Source: Cheilinus undulatus
Lineage: Eukaryota; Chordata; Actinopteri; Labriformes; Labridae
Assembly (NCBI RefSeq): GCF_018320785.1
Contig: NC_054877.1
Span: forward strand, 38,524,151-38,588,150
DNA length: 64,000 nucleotides
Direction of reading: 5' to 3'
The notes beneath the pieces are model-generated. The model was given only the letters and a program-made list of their open reading frames with translations. It made no database searches and had not been told where the DNA came from. Numbering within the stretch: position 1 is the first letter of the stretch; each line of letters begins with the position of its first letter. A program made the position numbers and the translations under genes. Shown here piece by piece: positions 1 to 12,100 of this stretch.

Positions 1-259
1 ATTTATTTTGGGGGAATTGATCAGAACGTCTCTAATATGTTGATGAATTTTCATGGAAATTTTAGGTAATTTCTTAACAATTTGAAATTCAGAACTCTTG
101 GTGAAAATTTCAAAATAATGAGACAAATGACTCCACCATACCTCTTTCAATGATTGACACCATTTCTTACTGCCTGAAAACCCCAACAACTGACCAACAG
201 GCCGACACAGCCAGAAAATATGATCTAAAATTGAGCCAGTACTTTATTTTTTGCAGAAA
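1..259. other. AT-rich non-coding edge
   Basis: No gene, repeat end or RNA is recognised in this stretch. It is AT-rich and leads into the tandem repeat that follows. Confidence 0.6.
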
Positions 260-690
260 CAGTTAGTTTACACTGATCAGTGCAATTTTGCACATTAGGT
301 GAGGCATTTTACCACAGTGAGCTTTCTTCCAGTACTGTTGTACAGTAATTAGATAAATTAGTGCAATAGTGTATATCAAGTGAGACATTTTACCACAGTG
401 AGCTTTCTTACGGTATCTGAATAAAGTAAATTGATTCATTTATGCAAATGTGCACATGAATAAAGGCATTTTACCACAGGGCAAATTTTTTGCAGTATTT
501 GAGTGTAGTAATAAGATGCATTTGAGCATCAGGAGAGGCCTTTTACCACAGTGAGCTTTCTTACAGTATTGGAGTACAGTAATTGTACTCATTTTGCAAT
601 TATGCATATGATGTGAGGAGTTTTACCACAGTGAGCTCTTTTAATGTATTTAGATAAAGTAAACAGATTAATTAGTGAAAGGGTGCATAT
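260..690. repeat. Degenerate tandem repeat, about 81-bp unit, 5 copies
   Basis: The phrase TTTTACCACAGTGAGCTTTC or a close variant recurs at about 309, 390, 471, 543 and 624. The spacing is about 81, 81, 72 and 81 bases. Between these anchors each unit has a run like CAGTAATTAGAT and a TGCA-rich segment. It is a small diverged minisatellite with no coding potential. Confidence 0.75.
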
Positions 691-2085
691 TTCTTACCGG
701 AGCTATAGTAAAACTGTTAAAAACAGTCCAGGATATCCATATTATGCAGAACTAGGATGCGTCTTAAAGTTCTATTTTCTGACACTCTGTGACTGCTGAG
801 TGGTCATCTGAGTGATTCTGTGACTTTTATTCTAAAAATGTAATCCAAATAAAAGTTCTGGTCTCATGAGGTTATTGCTATTTTTGATGGAAAAATGTGG
901 TTTTGCTTTTCTACCAACCAGGTTTAGCAATAGTTTGATTCACTAATTTTGGGATAATTCCCAAACACAACCAATGGTCGTTTAGATAGACATGAAATGT
1001 TTGTTTCTAATATTAAGAAAATAAAGTGTTATTTCATGCTGTCAGTGAGTTATGCTGAAAAAGGATAAAATGTGACACATTTGCCCCCTGTCTCCCCTAA
1101 TCTTCTTCTTTCCCCATCTAAAAAAAAAAGTTTTGATGAATCACTGAGTCAAATGATGATTCTTTTATTTAAATTAACACATGGATTGATCCATAGAAAT
1201 GATTATTAGATGTAAAGGAGAATAAAGTTTACCTTTGAATTATGCCACAAAACAACTCCCAGGTGAAATATTCCAGATGCCAACGCGTTTCAAAATGATT
1301 ACAAAGTAAGAGTTTTCCAGTCCAGACAGTTTTTAATTCCATCCATCAGACAGAGGTAGAGCAGGCAGCCGCTTTTCTCTCAGGCAGTACATCCACGCTG
1401 GTAGACAGAGAGCTCAGAAATGTCTCTGTGTACCTGTTGAATTCCTCAGCTCGCTCTGCGCGCTTCAGGCTGCGTGAAGCCGATGCTCATTTTGCGCTTA
1501 TATGCCAAATTTGCGCTTAGCAACGCACAACGCACAGGACCACGCCTCCACAAACCTTCTTTCTTCCTCTCACCCCCACCTTCCCCCCTCTCAGCCGACA
1601 GGAGTCTGTGTGAAGTCCAGGACTGATCTATTTGAGGAGGCATCTGATCGCACTAGAAGTGACGTGAGGGTAAACTTGTGGATGTTATGAGAACAGCCCA
1701 CTCCCGTTACAAATATGACACTTTTTGCTTACTTTCTGCAGGTTTGCTGTTTAACAGGAAGACACAGTCAGAAGTAGGAGGGAAAAAGGCTTCAGTTTTT
1801 ATTTCGGAGGCACTGTGAGGCCATGTGAGGCTACCTACAGAGAAAGGAATACTTTAAAGTAGGGCTGCCTGCATTAAGACAGTGGCAGCAAACTACAGAT
1901 CTCAGAACAATGCTGACGCAGCAGAAAACGTGCTTAAACGTTCAAAATGAAACTGGACTAAACTTTCAGTTAAATTTAGGGTTAGAGTTAGGCTTCAAAA
2001 AGTAAAAACCTGACCCACACAACCAAATTACAAAACGTTTATTAAAGCCAACCAAGCACTCTGCTTACAGGGAACAAAGCTTGTC
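691..2085. other. Non-coding, no gene recognised
   Basis: No exon-like reading frame or transposon end could be supported. A short CpG-richer patch near 1440-1700 holds CGCGC and GCGCTT runs and short open frames on both strands, but no family resemblance or convincing splice sites. It could be a promoter fragment or old repeat. Confidence 0.4.
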
Positions 2086-2300
2086 CTCCAACATAGCTTA
2101 GGCTAAAGCTAACAAAGCTATGTTAGCTATGTAGATAACATTGCTAATTCAATTAAAGAATTCACAATGCTTTGTTAGCTATGCAGGCTACACAGGTTAT
2201 GTAGCTACATAGCTAAAGCTAACGGAGCTCAAAGAGCTATGTAGCTAACTCAGCCAAAGCTAAAGCAAACAAAACCATGATAGCTATGTTAGATTATGCT
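2086..2300. repeat. AGCTA-type low-copy tandem repeat
   Basis: Interleaved direct and inverted copies of AGCTAAAGCTAAC and GTTAGCTATG fill about 200 bases. Because AGCT is self-complementary the stretch can fold on itself. No coding function is seen. Confidence 0.6.
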
Positions 2301-2738
2301 ATGCTGGATAAAGCTTGACATGTTTTTGAAGCAGTTATATGAATGGTGGCTCACTTTCGCTTTGATTGCTTTAGCAAAGTCATATAAAGCTATTTATACC
2401 ATGGTCTTGGTGTATACTGGATTCTGATTGGCTCTGGAAATTCCATTGGCGTCCATTAACTTCTAATATATGGACACTTATTGAACTTCTCAAGTAGTTC
2501 TGGTCAAAGAATTATTACACTGTTCCAAATTAATGCGCAGCAGCTGTTACATGATAGGAGTAACCATAGCAACCTGAGGCGGTCATATTTTCTGAGCAGG
2601 GAGAACACTGTTGCCAGAAGGAGCCTGCTGGTCACCATCAACCGTCACTTAACTGACATAAACAAATATAATGACAGACTCCAGGTTTAAGGCCATTAGC
2701 CAACGCAGTCTTATCTCCTATTCTCAACATACCACTAA

Positions 2739-3006
2739 GGCCGGCGACACACTACAGGATTTTAAGCCCAATTTCAAGCAAGATTTTACCCCCCTGTAGA
2801 TTCTGGGGGCTTATACCGACTGGAGCCTCGTCGAAACGATTATTTGTCCAAGTAGTCTGCATGTGTGTGGTGTCAACAGGATTAATTTACTGCTCCAAAT
2901 CACGTCGTAGCCTCCCAGACCGTGAATCGTAAATATCAAACATGTTTGGTCTCCCACAGTTTTGAAATAGTTTCAGATTAAAAAATCGTCTAGTGTTTGA
3001 CTTGCC
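2739..3006. mobile_element. MITE-like element with about 25-bp inverted ends
   Basis: The left end GGCCGGCGACACACTAC and the reverse complement of the right end, GGCAAGTCAAACACTAG, align over about 25 bases with roughly 70 percent identity, both leading into GATTTT. The inside has no open frame. The short length and inverted ends suggest a non-autonomous DNA transposon. The superfamily is not certain because the target duplication is unclear. Confidence 0.5.
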
Positions 3007-3580
3007 TTAGGCTCATCTTAACACTGAGAGGTGAGTGTCACAAAAACTCCTCCTAACTCTTATAAACTTTTGTCAGAAGATAAACCAGCATGATAATATC
3101 TGATAAGTATTGACATGTCTGTAATGGGGAATCAGCACCTGCAGGGCGTGGACAGCCCTGTCTCACCTCTGTGACCTCGTAGTGCATAAGAGGTATTATT
3201 CTGTTTATCAAACAGAGCTGGTCTCTTAAATGATGCTTTCTATCAGATGACTGTTCATGTTAACAGACAGGTTTATAGTCTGATCACAGATGACTCTTCG
3301 TCTTCCTCGTCTTTATGCCTTTTAATTGATAAATCCGTTCAGAAGGTGCGCTGAGCGGACTTGTTTTTTTGGTCCGCTGTGACTTAACCCTATTTACTGG
3401 AGTACTAAACTACGTTTACATTCCCTAAGAATGTTATGGGATGGAATGACTTATCTAGTTATTAGACAAGCCCTCAGGCGCTGACTAATAACTGGAATAG
3501 TGCATTGGTAGCCAAAGGGAGTTCAAGTGGAACAGTGTGCCAAACCACCCTCACTGAGCAATGTAGGCCCCTCATCATAT

Positions 3581-4902
3581 TTATACATATATATAAACTG
3601 AAGTATCACAGTCACTCTCTTCTCTGAATGGGGTCAGATGCTCTGTCAGGTTGCACAGGAATTGGGCGTGAACAGCCCTCTTCAAGTCCAGCCACAAATT
3701 CTCTGTTGGACCTCTATTGAGGTCTGGGCTTTGACTCGGCCACTCCAGAACACTCACCTTGTTGTCTTTAGACCATTTCTGTTTAACTTTCGCTGTATGC
3801 TTCGGGTCATTATCTTGCAAGAAAATAAATTTTCTTCCAAGCTGTAGTTCTCTACAGACTGAATAAGACTATCCTCCAGGATTTTCCTATATTTTGCTGC
3901 ATTCATTCTACCCTCTACCTTTACAAACCTTCCAGAGCTGGCTGCCAAGAAGCATCCCCACAGCATGATGCTGCCACCACTGTGCTTCACAGTGAGGATG
4001 ATGTGTTTGTGGTGATGTGCCAAACATAGTGTCTTGTCTGATGGCCAAAAAGCACCATTTTGGTCTCATCAGACCAAAGAACTTTCTTCCACTTGACCAT
4101 GGAGTCTCCCACATGCCTTTTGGTGAACTCTAGTCAAGATTTAATCTGAGTTTTCCTCAACAGTGGCTTTCTCTTCACCACTCTCCCATAAGGCTTTGAC
4201 TGGTGGAGAACCCAGACAACAGTTGTTGTATGCAGAGTCTCTCTCATATCAGCTGCTGAAGCTTGAAACTCCTTCATAGTAGTCATAGGTGTCATGGCGA
4301 CCTCTCTCTCTCTCTCTAGTCTCCTTCTTGCACACTCACTCAGTTTGTGATGACGGCCTGATCTAGGCAGATTTACACATGTGCCATATTCCTTCGATGT
4401 CTTAACTGATAGATGTAACTGAACTCTGGGGGGATGTTCAGTGCCTTGGATTTTTGTATCCATCCCCTGACTTATTCTTTTCAATAACCTTTTCTCTGAG
4501 TTGCATGGAGTGTTCTTTTGTCTTCATGGTGTAATGGTAGCCAGGAATACTAATGAACCAGTGACTGGACCTTCCAGACACAGGTGTCTTTATTCTATAG
4601 TCTTTTGAGACCCATTCACTGCTCTCAGGTGATCCTCATTTAACTAATTGTGAGATTACTAGCACCAATTGGCTGGCCCTCTGCTGAATTAGGTCAGTCA
4701 CTTTAAAGAGGGTGAATATTTGTGATGTCACCAATTTTACATTAAATATTTTTATTTGACATTACTCTGTAGAAATGTTTTCACTTTGTCATTAGAGAGT
4801 TTTTTAAATAAAATACATGTATTGACCATGATTGATTTATAAAATCAAAAGATTAAAAAAGAGTAAAACACCCAGAGGGTGAATACTTTGTATTGGCACT
4901 GT
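3581..4902 (-). mobile_element. Broken Tc1-like DNA transposon
   Basis: The minus strand encodes pieces of a Tc1 transposase spread over several frames. An N-terminal helix-turn-helix region lies near 4134-4484. A central part with GGSIMLWGCF lies near 3950. A C-terminal part with DNDPKHTA, WPSQSPDLN and ENLWLDLKRAV lies near 3600-3800, giving the later acidic residues of the DDE triad. Several frameshifts separate the pieces, so it cannot make an active enzyme. The 5' (right) end reads CAGTGCCAATACAAAGTATT on the minus strand, a typical Tc1 terminus, followed by TA. The matching end beyond the transposase C-terminus is missing, so the element is truncated there. Confidence 0.9.
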
Positions 4903-6061
4903 ATTGTAATGCCCAATAATCTACATTCATCAACTATTTACAAATGTAACACGGATGTTATCTACACTTTGAAGACTTAGCTGTGACTTTGCAGTCGTGA
5001 CCGTACTTTTAGTCTGAGTTTAAACACATCAAACATCCCCATTCATGAGCCTGTGCTACTGGTGTACGGCTCTTCCTGAGGCCTGAACTTGCCCTGTATC
5101 ACAGCAGGCTCTCTTGCTGTGTAAGAATGAAGCAGCAGCAGTAGCTGCAGCCAGCAGGGTGGCCAGTATTCCCCTGTGACATGACCACAAAGCACTGATT
5201 CATCTGTCTTTACATACACTAGAATATTTGTGAAACTTTGTGGCCTATGTGTGTGTTCCCTCACTCCTCTCTTTCTCTGCTTCCTCGAACACACTTTCTC
5301 AGGACTCTGCTTCAGCACATACAATTCTGTTCATTTAAAAAAGACTAGCGAGTCATAAAACAAGGTCAAATATGGGGGAATATATCAATGGATGGAAATA
5401 AAAGTCCAGTAAGTAAACCAATGCACAAGGTCAAAACCAAGCACGGGTGTTTGTCTAATTTCTGATCATCTGATTTCCCTCATTATAGGCCACAAAACAC
5501 CAATAAATCAAGATAACCACATTTTTACAGATTAAACAGGTAAAAAATAAGTCTTAAATTGCTTGTAAAAATTATAAATATCCAGCGCTGGGGCAGCCAA
5601 ATTTAATTTGAGTGTCTAGAAATAAGTAGACACCCCAGATTAGTGCAGACATAAAATTTCAAGACACCCAGGGGAAATCTGGTGAGAAGTTATTTTTACT
5701 TTTTGAATGCAGCTAAAGCCTTTTTTAGGTTGTACTTTCTATTCCCTTAAGAAATTTATCTATAAAAAGAAAAAAGGCTAAGCTAACTTGTTTAGCCTAG
5801 CTTTTTGTTTTGCCCATGGTACAGCTAAGGTCATCTGCAATTTTTAGGCCCACCATATTCAAACCCATGCAAAGCATTATCTTCAACGTATATTATGGTA
5901 TCTGTAGTTGCTATTTTCTTGTTTTTGTAACAGTGCATGTTTGCACAAATTTTCACTACACACTTAGACCTGCACACACCAGTGTGCCTTGTTACATTGT
6001 AACTGTTGTAAGGAGACACAAGCTCCCCTCTCTGACTGCTGTAGTTTAATTCTTTGACAAA
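4903..6061. other. Intergenic, nothing recognised
   Basis: No exon, RNA or clear repeat terminus is visible. Short open frames on both strands lack any family resemblance. Confidence 0.5.
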
Positions 6062-7515
6062 GCCGCCCATAAGGGGGATAAAGAGAAGAGTATTAGGGCC
6101 AAGCCAAACCTGGGGCCAGTGAAGGTCAGCAAAATCATGGTCCATCGTAAAGCTAAGCTGTGATAACCATATTTTATTTTGAACCTTAATGATAACCACT
6201 CTTGTCAAAGCTACAAAAAATAGAGTTACTAGTTATGCTTGTTTACAAAATAACCATCTTAAAAAAAGTAAATCTGTTTCTTAAAACAGAAAAGCCTTTT
6301 ATTGGTAATGCTAAAAATGTGGATGGGCACTCAAATCTAAATAATTAGCAAAGTCATGTCAACTTCACAGCACAGCCATGATGCGCAGAATCATCAGGAT
6401 GCCAGAAAATGAGGAAGAAACTGAGACAACTTCAATAGAAAGAAAAAATGAATGGTTGTGAAAAACAGAAAGTGGCAAACATGGGTTAAAGGGGGGCAAA
6501 AAGGTGCAAAACAAGGATGAAAAAGTAGCCAAAATGGGCATAAAGAGGCAGATTTGTAACACAGTAGAACTGGATTAAAAGTTGTTAAAAGTGGGAAAAA
6601 AGAAAGAAAAAAATTACCACAATTGATAAAAGATGCAAATATGGGCAAAAGTCATAAAAATTAGTTAGAAGGGACGGAAAAGAAGTGGTAAAAATTGAAA
6701 AGGTAAAAAATTGGTTAAACGTGGCAAAGAAGTGAAAAAAACAAAGGCAAAAGTGGCAAAAAAGAGTTAGAAGTAGCAAAAAGATGTGGCTCAATAGGCC
6801 AAATGTGGCAAAAAGGGGCAGAACTGGCTAAAAGTGGCTTAAAGAAGTAGTAAAAAAGTGGCCAAATTTTGCTAAAAATGGCAGAAATTTGCAAAACATG
6901 AGCTTAAGTGGCAAAAAGAAATGGCAAGAATTGGCAAAAGTGGTAAAATCAGCTAAAAGTGGCAAAAGAATTTTCTGAAAGTGGCAAAAAAAGAGGTGAA
7001 AAAAAGCGGCACTGATTGGAATGGGTTGAAAATTTGGTAGGTGTTAAAAGTTAGTTAAAAGTGGAATAAAAGAAGTGGCAAAAATTTGAAAAAGTGGAAG
7101 AAAGTGTCAAAAAGTGAAACACAAGGGTGAGAGAGTTTAAAAAAGTGACCAAATGTGGCAAAAACTGAGTTTTGTGGCAAAAATTGGCTAAAAGTGGCAA
7201 CATAAAGTGCCATAAAGTGGTTGAAAGTAGCAAAAAAGTGGAAACAAGGGCAAAAGCAGGAACAAAGGGTTAAACTGGCAGAAATGGGTAGGAAAAAGCA
7301 GTGAGGTGGGTGGAAAAGAGCTTGAATGAACAATTCCAACATCAGACCCAATAATAATTTGACACACTGTTCAGCACCAGAATGAAGTAAAAGTTAGCCA
7401 GGATGCTAGCACCAATGCTATTGATCCAACACACATGCACTGATACATCAATTAATCACCACTGTAGAGTGGGGAGGGCCCTTTCTCTGGGGTTTTCAGG
7501 GGCCCAGACGATTAT
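6062..7515 (+). mobile_element. Composite repeat (family R), copy 1, near full length
   Basis: The left end GCCGCCCATAAGGGGG and a right end containing TTTTCAGGGGCCCAG are shared with other copies in the window (notably 59933-60812). The outermost bases form a short inverted repeat of the type GGCYGCCCAYA. Between conserved flanks of about 400 and 200 bases lies an array, about 6470-7290, of variable units built on GGCAAAAATGGG and AAAAGTGGCAAAA. There is no transposase. It behaves like a non-autonomous DNA transposon with an internal variable array. Confidence 0.7.
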
Positions 7516-8059
7516 CCACCATCCACCATCAGTGTGTGAACATGGTGTTTGGGTTAGTGTGACCTTTGGTGTAAAATGCTCTGTGAGGGGTCAGATGACT
7601 AGAAAGCACTATAAAAACTCAAATCCATGTCTCACTTACTGCTTATCATTAGTTTAAACTGGTTTTAGTAATGAGAGCACTCAGGACAGTGTTTGCTGTT
7701 TGCTCCTGAATACAAGTTACTGAACACACAACCTGACATCTCAAACATTCAGATGATGACAGAGTTTAAGAGTTCCTGGATTTCTTCAACAAGCATCTGC
7801 TGCCCCCCTGTGGAGAATAAGACCTTAGTCTGAAATGACTTAAACAGAAACTCAGAAATCTGCTAGTCCATCACTGTGAAATCTTAAATTGTAATTTTTT
7901 GACTTTTTTAAACATTGAGATTCTGAATTTGATTTCTTGTTAAAAATTGTAAAAATACTTCATTATCTCAAAAATATATATATTTTTTCCTAATCTTGGT
8001 TTTGAAAATTAAATGTACATCTAATTTTGACAACAATAGAGCAGACATGCCCCCAAAAT
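7516..8059. other. Intergenic, nothing recognised
   Basis: AT-rich sequence between a repeat and a minisatellite. A short stretch near 8010-8050 resembles one near 49918-49960 (both hold AGAGCAGACATG/AGCAGACAGCG and C-runs), suggesting a shared old hAT-like repeat, but ends were not defined. Confidence 0.4.
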
Positions 8060-8540
8060 AATACATTTTAAATGCAAAAATGTGATAAATTCCAAATCAT
8101 ACATTCTAATGTCAAAATATGAGATATAATTAAAAATAACAAATGTTAAAAATCAAGATAAAAGTTGAAAAATCAAATCATGAGTTTCCAACATCAAAAT
8201 AAGAGATAAAATTGGAAATCATTAAGTTTAAAAGCCCGAATACGATATAAAACTCAGAATCATAGGTTTAAAAGTCAAAATATGACATAAATTAAAAACA
8301 TGGGTGTTGAAATTCCAATATAAGATAAAACTCAAAACAACACGTGTTAAGTCAAGATATGAGATAAAATTTCAAATCATGAGTTTCAGAAGTCAGAACA
8401 TGAGATAAATTTCAAAATAATGAGTTTTAAAAGTCAGAAGAAGAGATAAAAGTCCAAATCATGAGTTTTAAAAGATCAAAATATGAGATAAAATATAAGA
8501 TTATGAACTGAAAAGGTCAAAATATCAAATAACAAGTCGG
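8060..8540. repeat. Degenerate A-rich minisatellite, unit about 45-60 bp
   Basis: Repeated units combine AAAATATGAGATAAAA with AAATCATGAGTTTTAAAAG. About nine copies can be followed, with many substitutions and length changes. It lies about 0.6 kb upstream of gene copy A. Confidence 0.75.
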
Positions 8541-9057
8541 AATCAGTCTTTACTTTTCAAATGTTTGTGACTTAAGGATATTTCAAATCATCAAAGTGAA
8601 GTTTATATTTCTATATTGGAGTAAATCTGCAGACCTCATACCAGTGTGACAGCTATTATAGAGATAGAATATGTGATCTTGCTGGCCTGTGTAACCCTGG
8701 CATGGGTCAGATTTATTCCCCGGGCTTTTACTTTGACATCCCTACCTGTTTTAAATTAACAGTTCCTAAAATGTCAACACAAATAGGATAAATTTACAGG
8801 ACTGGATACAGCCAGTCTTTTTGGATTTTTTGTATGTCTCAATGTAGCTTTAAGGACAAGATCAATAATGGGTAAGATCAAATCAAAAATCCGGTCATGT
8901 TTGCATGTCTTATCTGTCTGCTGGGAATCTTTTATGTAACTTGTTTTCGTTGTCCCTTAAATCTCGCTGAAAGTGGGCCGTGTTTGTTGGAATCAGATCA
9001 GATGCCTTTGTCATTGCTGACTGAGCACTGTTGACATTGAGGTCAGGCATACACTGC

Positions 9058-9064
9058 TGACTCA
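9058..9064 (+). promoter_or_regulatory. AP-1-type site TGACTCA upstream of copy A
   Basis: An exact TGACTCA lies 63 bases before the ATG of copy A. Copies C and D have the same site in the other orientation about 175 bases before their ATGs. Conservation of a 7-mer across otherwise diverged promoters is suggestive only, since such sites occur often by chance. Confidence 0.35.
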
Positions 9065-9126
9065 GAGCTAAGCTTCTAAAGCAGCAATCAAACACAGCTG
9101 GACTGTTTTTCACAGAGATCATCAAG

Positions 9127-12100
9127 ATGGGGAACCTGCAGTGCCCGGCTGAGGATGCGGCCCGTATGGCCTCTGTAGCTCGAGACGTCTGCCCTTTCCC
9201 AGACTACAACCCCAGTCCCTTTTTCAACAACATGCTGTCCATCAACTCTTCACGTCACCTGAGGGACCACTACATGGCAGTCCAGTCCTCCCTGAACCCT
9301 AAACAGCTGGAGGACTTCACCCAGAACCTGAGGAGAACCTTTGGCAGGGAGGGCAGGGTCTCTTATGGCGGGGTGGGGGTGGTGGCTCTGTCCCTGGCTG
9401 TGCTGTTTGACACCCTGGCTAAACAGGCAAGAGGAGAGTGGGTGCCGGACTCAGGACCCATCCCAGGTTTATTCCTCGAAGATCCGAGAGGGTACTACCC
9501 ACCACATGTCTACACGATCAGCGAGTACCTGAGGCTGGTTCCTTACATTGCTAACAACCCTGACAGGATGAGAGAGGAGACAGAGAGGTAGGTACTGCAT
9601 GGGCTTTAGGTGTCACAGAATTTATCATGAAAGCTTCTGTATTTGAAAAAAATAAGCATTTCTTTTTTGGACTATGATAAGTTACATAACCACTACATGG
9701 CACATGGTGGACACCACGACCCAAGCAGTACTGCCACCTTTAATAAAACCAGGCTCAGTAGGCTCCAAAAGGTTTTCTTTAAGTAAGCTGGCTCAAAAAA
9801 GCCAAGATATGACATATAAATACTTTGCATTTGATCTGTATCTGACAAAGATGATAATCCTCTCTTTGCCCCCCAAAAGATCCTGAAATTAGACTAAAAA
9901 AAAAAAGTAGTTACATCAGGAAGTGAATAAAAGGTTAACAAAAACTTTTATTTTATATAATTTAAAGATGAAAATTGCAACCCTGATAAAAAAAAAAGTT
10001 GGGACACTGCCAGGCAAAAATAGAATGCAATGATTTGCAATTCTCATAGAAACGTATTTTACTCATATCAGATGCTGAAACTGAGACATTTTACCATTTC
10101 ACAAAAATGATCAGCTTATTTTAAATTTAATGGCAGAAACATGTCAAAAAAAGTAGGGACGGGACAGCTGAAGGATGGAAAAGCAAGCAATAGCAATGAA
10201 AAACAGCTGGAGGAACATTTTGCAACTATTAGGGTAATTAGTTGTGTCAGTAAGTGATCTTAAAATTCATTTTTACAGACTTGATTTTATTTGAGATGAT
10301 TTTCTTATTGTTTTTTTATCCTCTCACAAATGTTTACCCTTGTTACAAGTTTTGGCTTTTTCTAATTTCTATTGCCTTCCTCTCTTTAGTGCTTGTATCT
10401 TTATATGTTTCCTTTTTATACTTTCGCCATTGTATTTAATTATTTTACTGTCTCTATATTTATAGAGCTTATTTTATCATGATTTTACTCTTTATTCATA
10501 ATTAACTGTTTTTATTGACTCACAATCTGTTTCTCTTACCACATCTTACTGCTTTTGCCCTCCTGTTAATGTTTTGATCTCTCACATTCATTCCTCTTTC
10601 CTCTGTTTTTAATCGATCACACCTTAAATCTTTGGTCCTCTCAGTCTAAGCCCATGTAGCTGGGCTCCTATTGTTTTTCTGGTACCTATGATATCATGCG
10701 AAAACTCACCCACAGATCGGCCGGGCCCCTGACAAACCAAGAATGGTCCCTCCCCAGGAGTGATTTATTGATGACGTCAAAGTGTGTGTGTTTTATCAGT
10801 AGCTTTGGTGTGAGTGTCCTGGCTCACAGTTCTGTCATTTTGGAGCTGAAAAGTGTAGAAACTATTACTGGGTTCCAGTATTGAAAGTATTTATTTTTGT
10901 CACTGTTTTACCACTTTTTCCATCCAACTCTTGCCACTTTCTGCCTATTGTTGCCTCTGTCAACCCACTGTTGCAGCTAGTAAGCCCCTTTCACATCCAT
11001 TTTAACCACATTTCTGCCACTTTGCCAGTTTAACCCTTTTCTGCCACTTTCTGCCTATTTTTGCCCATTTAAACCAATGTTCACCACTCTTTAATCCTTT
11101 TTCACCACCTTTCCAGCTATTTTTTCTCCTTTAAACCCCTTTGTCATTTTTTAAATTCCATTTAACTACCCTTTCTGTCCATTTTTCCAATTTAAAGCCA
11201 TGTTGTCCATTTTAAACCCTATCCACCACTTTTTTTAACCACTTTTGCCACTTATAAACCAATTCTTGCTACTTTCTGCCCATTGTTGCCTCTGTTGACC
11301 TACTATTGCCACTATTTACGTCTTTTGACCACTTTTTACAACAATTTTGACCATGCTTCCCCATCTCTAATGCCATTTTTTGACAGTTTAAGCAATTTCT
11401 TCTAATTCTGCCCATTTTGCTGCCTCAGTTAACTCATTGTTGCCAGTTTAAACCAATTTTTCCCATTTTTAATCCTATTTCACCACATTTCCTGCCCGTT
11501 GTTGCCACTTTAATCCCATTTCACCACATTTTCCACCAATTTTGTCATTTTTAACCAATTTTAGCCGTGTTTAACCCATTGCAATTCTGTTCTTGAAAAA
11601 AGGGATTCACATTTTTAAAGACACTGTAAAGTGAAATCCAATGTTTTTGTCTTAATACACTAGATATGTTGGAATATGGTTGCTGTAAACATGTGAAAAC
11701 ACTGAGAGCTACATGTGACTGAATTCTGGATTTAGACTGTTAGAAAGTTTTTCACCTTTTTCCTTGCTGATGGGACTAATACATGTGCTCATGATGTCAT
11801 GAGACCACAGTAGGGAATGACCCCGTCCCTCTAACAAAACAATATAAAATCACAGAGCAGTTTATCTCAGTACAGGCTGTTGTAAGCTGATGTCACTGCC
11901 TTTATTGAAAGTTAACAGTCATTAAGGGCTGTTTTTTTTTGTTCATTGTGGAGTAAATTTGTCAAATCTATGAGCCACAGTGGTCTATGGATCATTTAAA
12001 GCATCATTACAGAGATTTGTGCCAGAAAACAGACTTCCTCTCTTCTTCTAAGGTCAACAAAAGGTCAGGTGGCAGGCTAATGGTGTGACAGCTGTTCTTA

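Noticed and set aside
9340-9420. Weak look of a BH1 motif (Bcl-2 family) in exon 1 of copies A to D around FGREGRVSYGGVGVVALSLA
   Set aside because: The spacing and the key NWGR-type residues of Bcl-2 proteins are missing, and exon 2 shows no BH2. Similarity is limited to a glycine followed by a hydrophobic helix.
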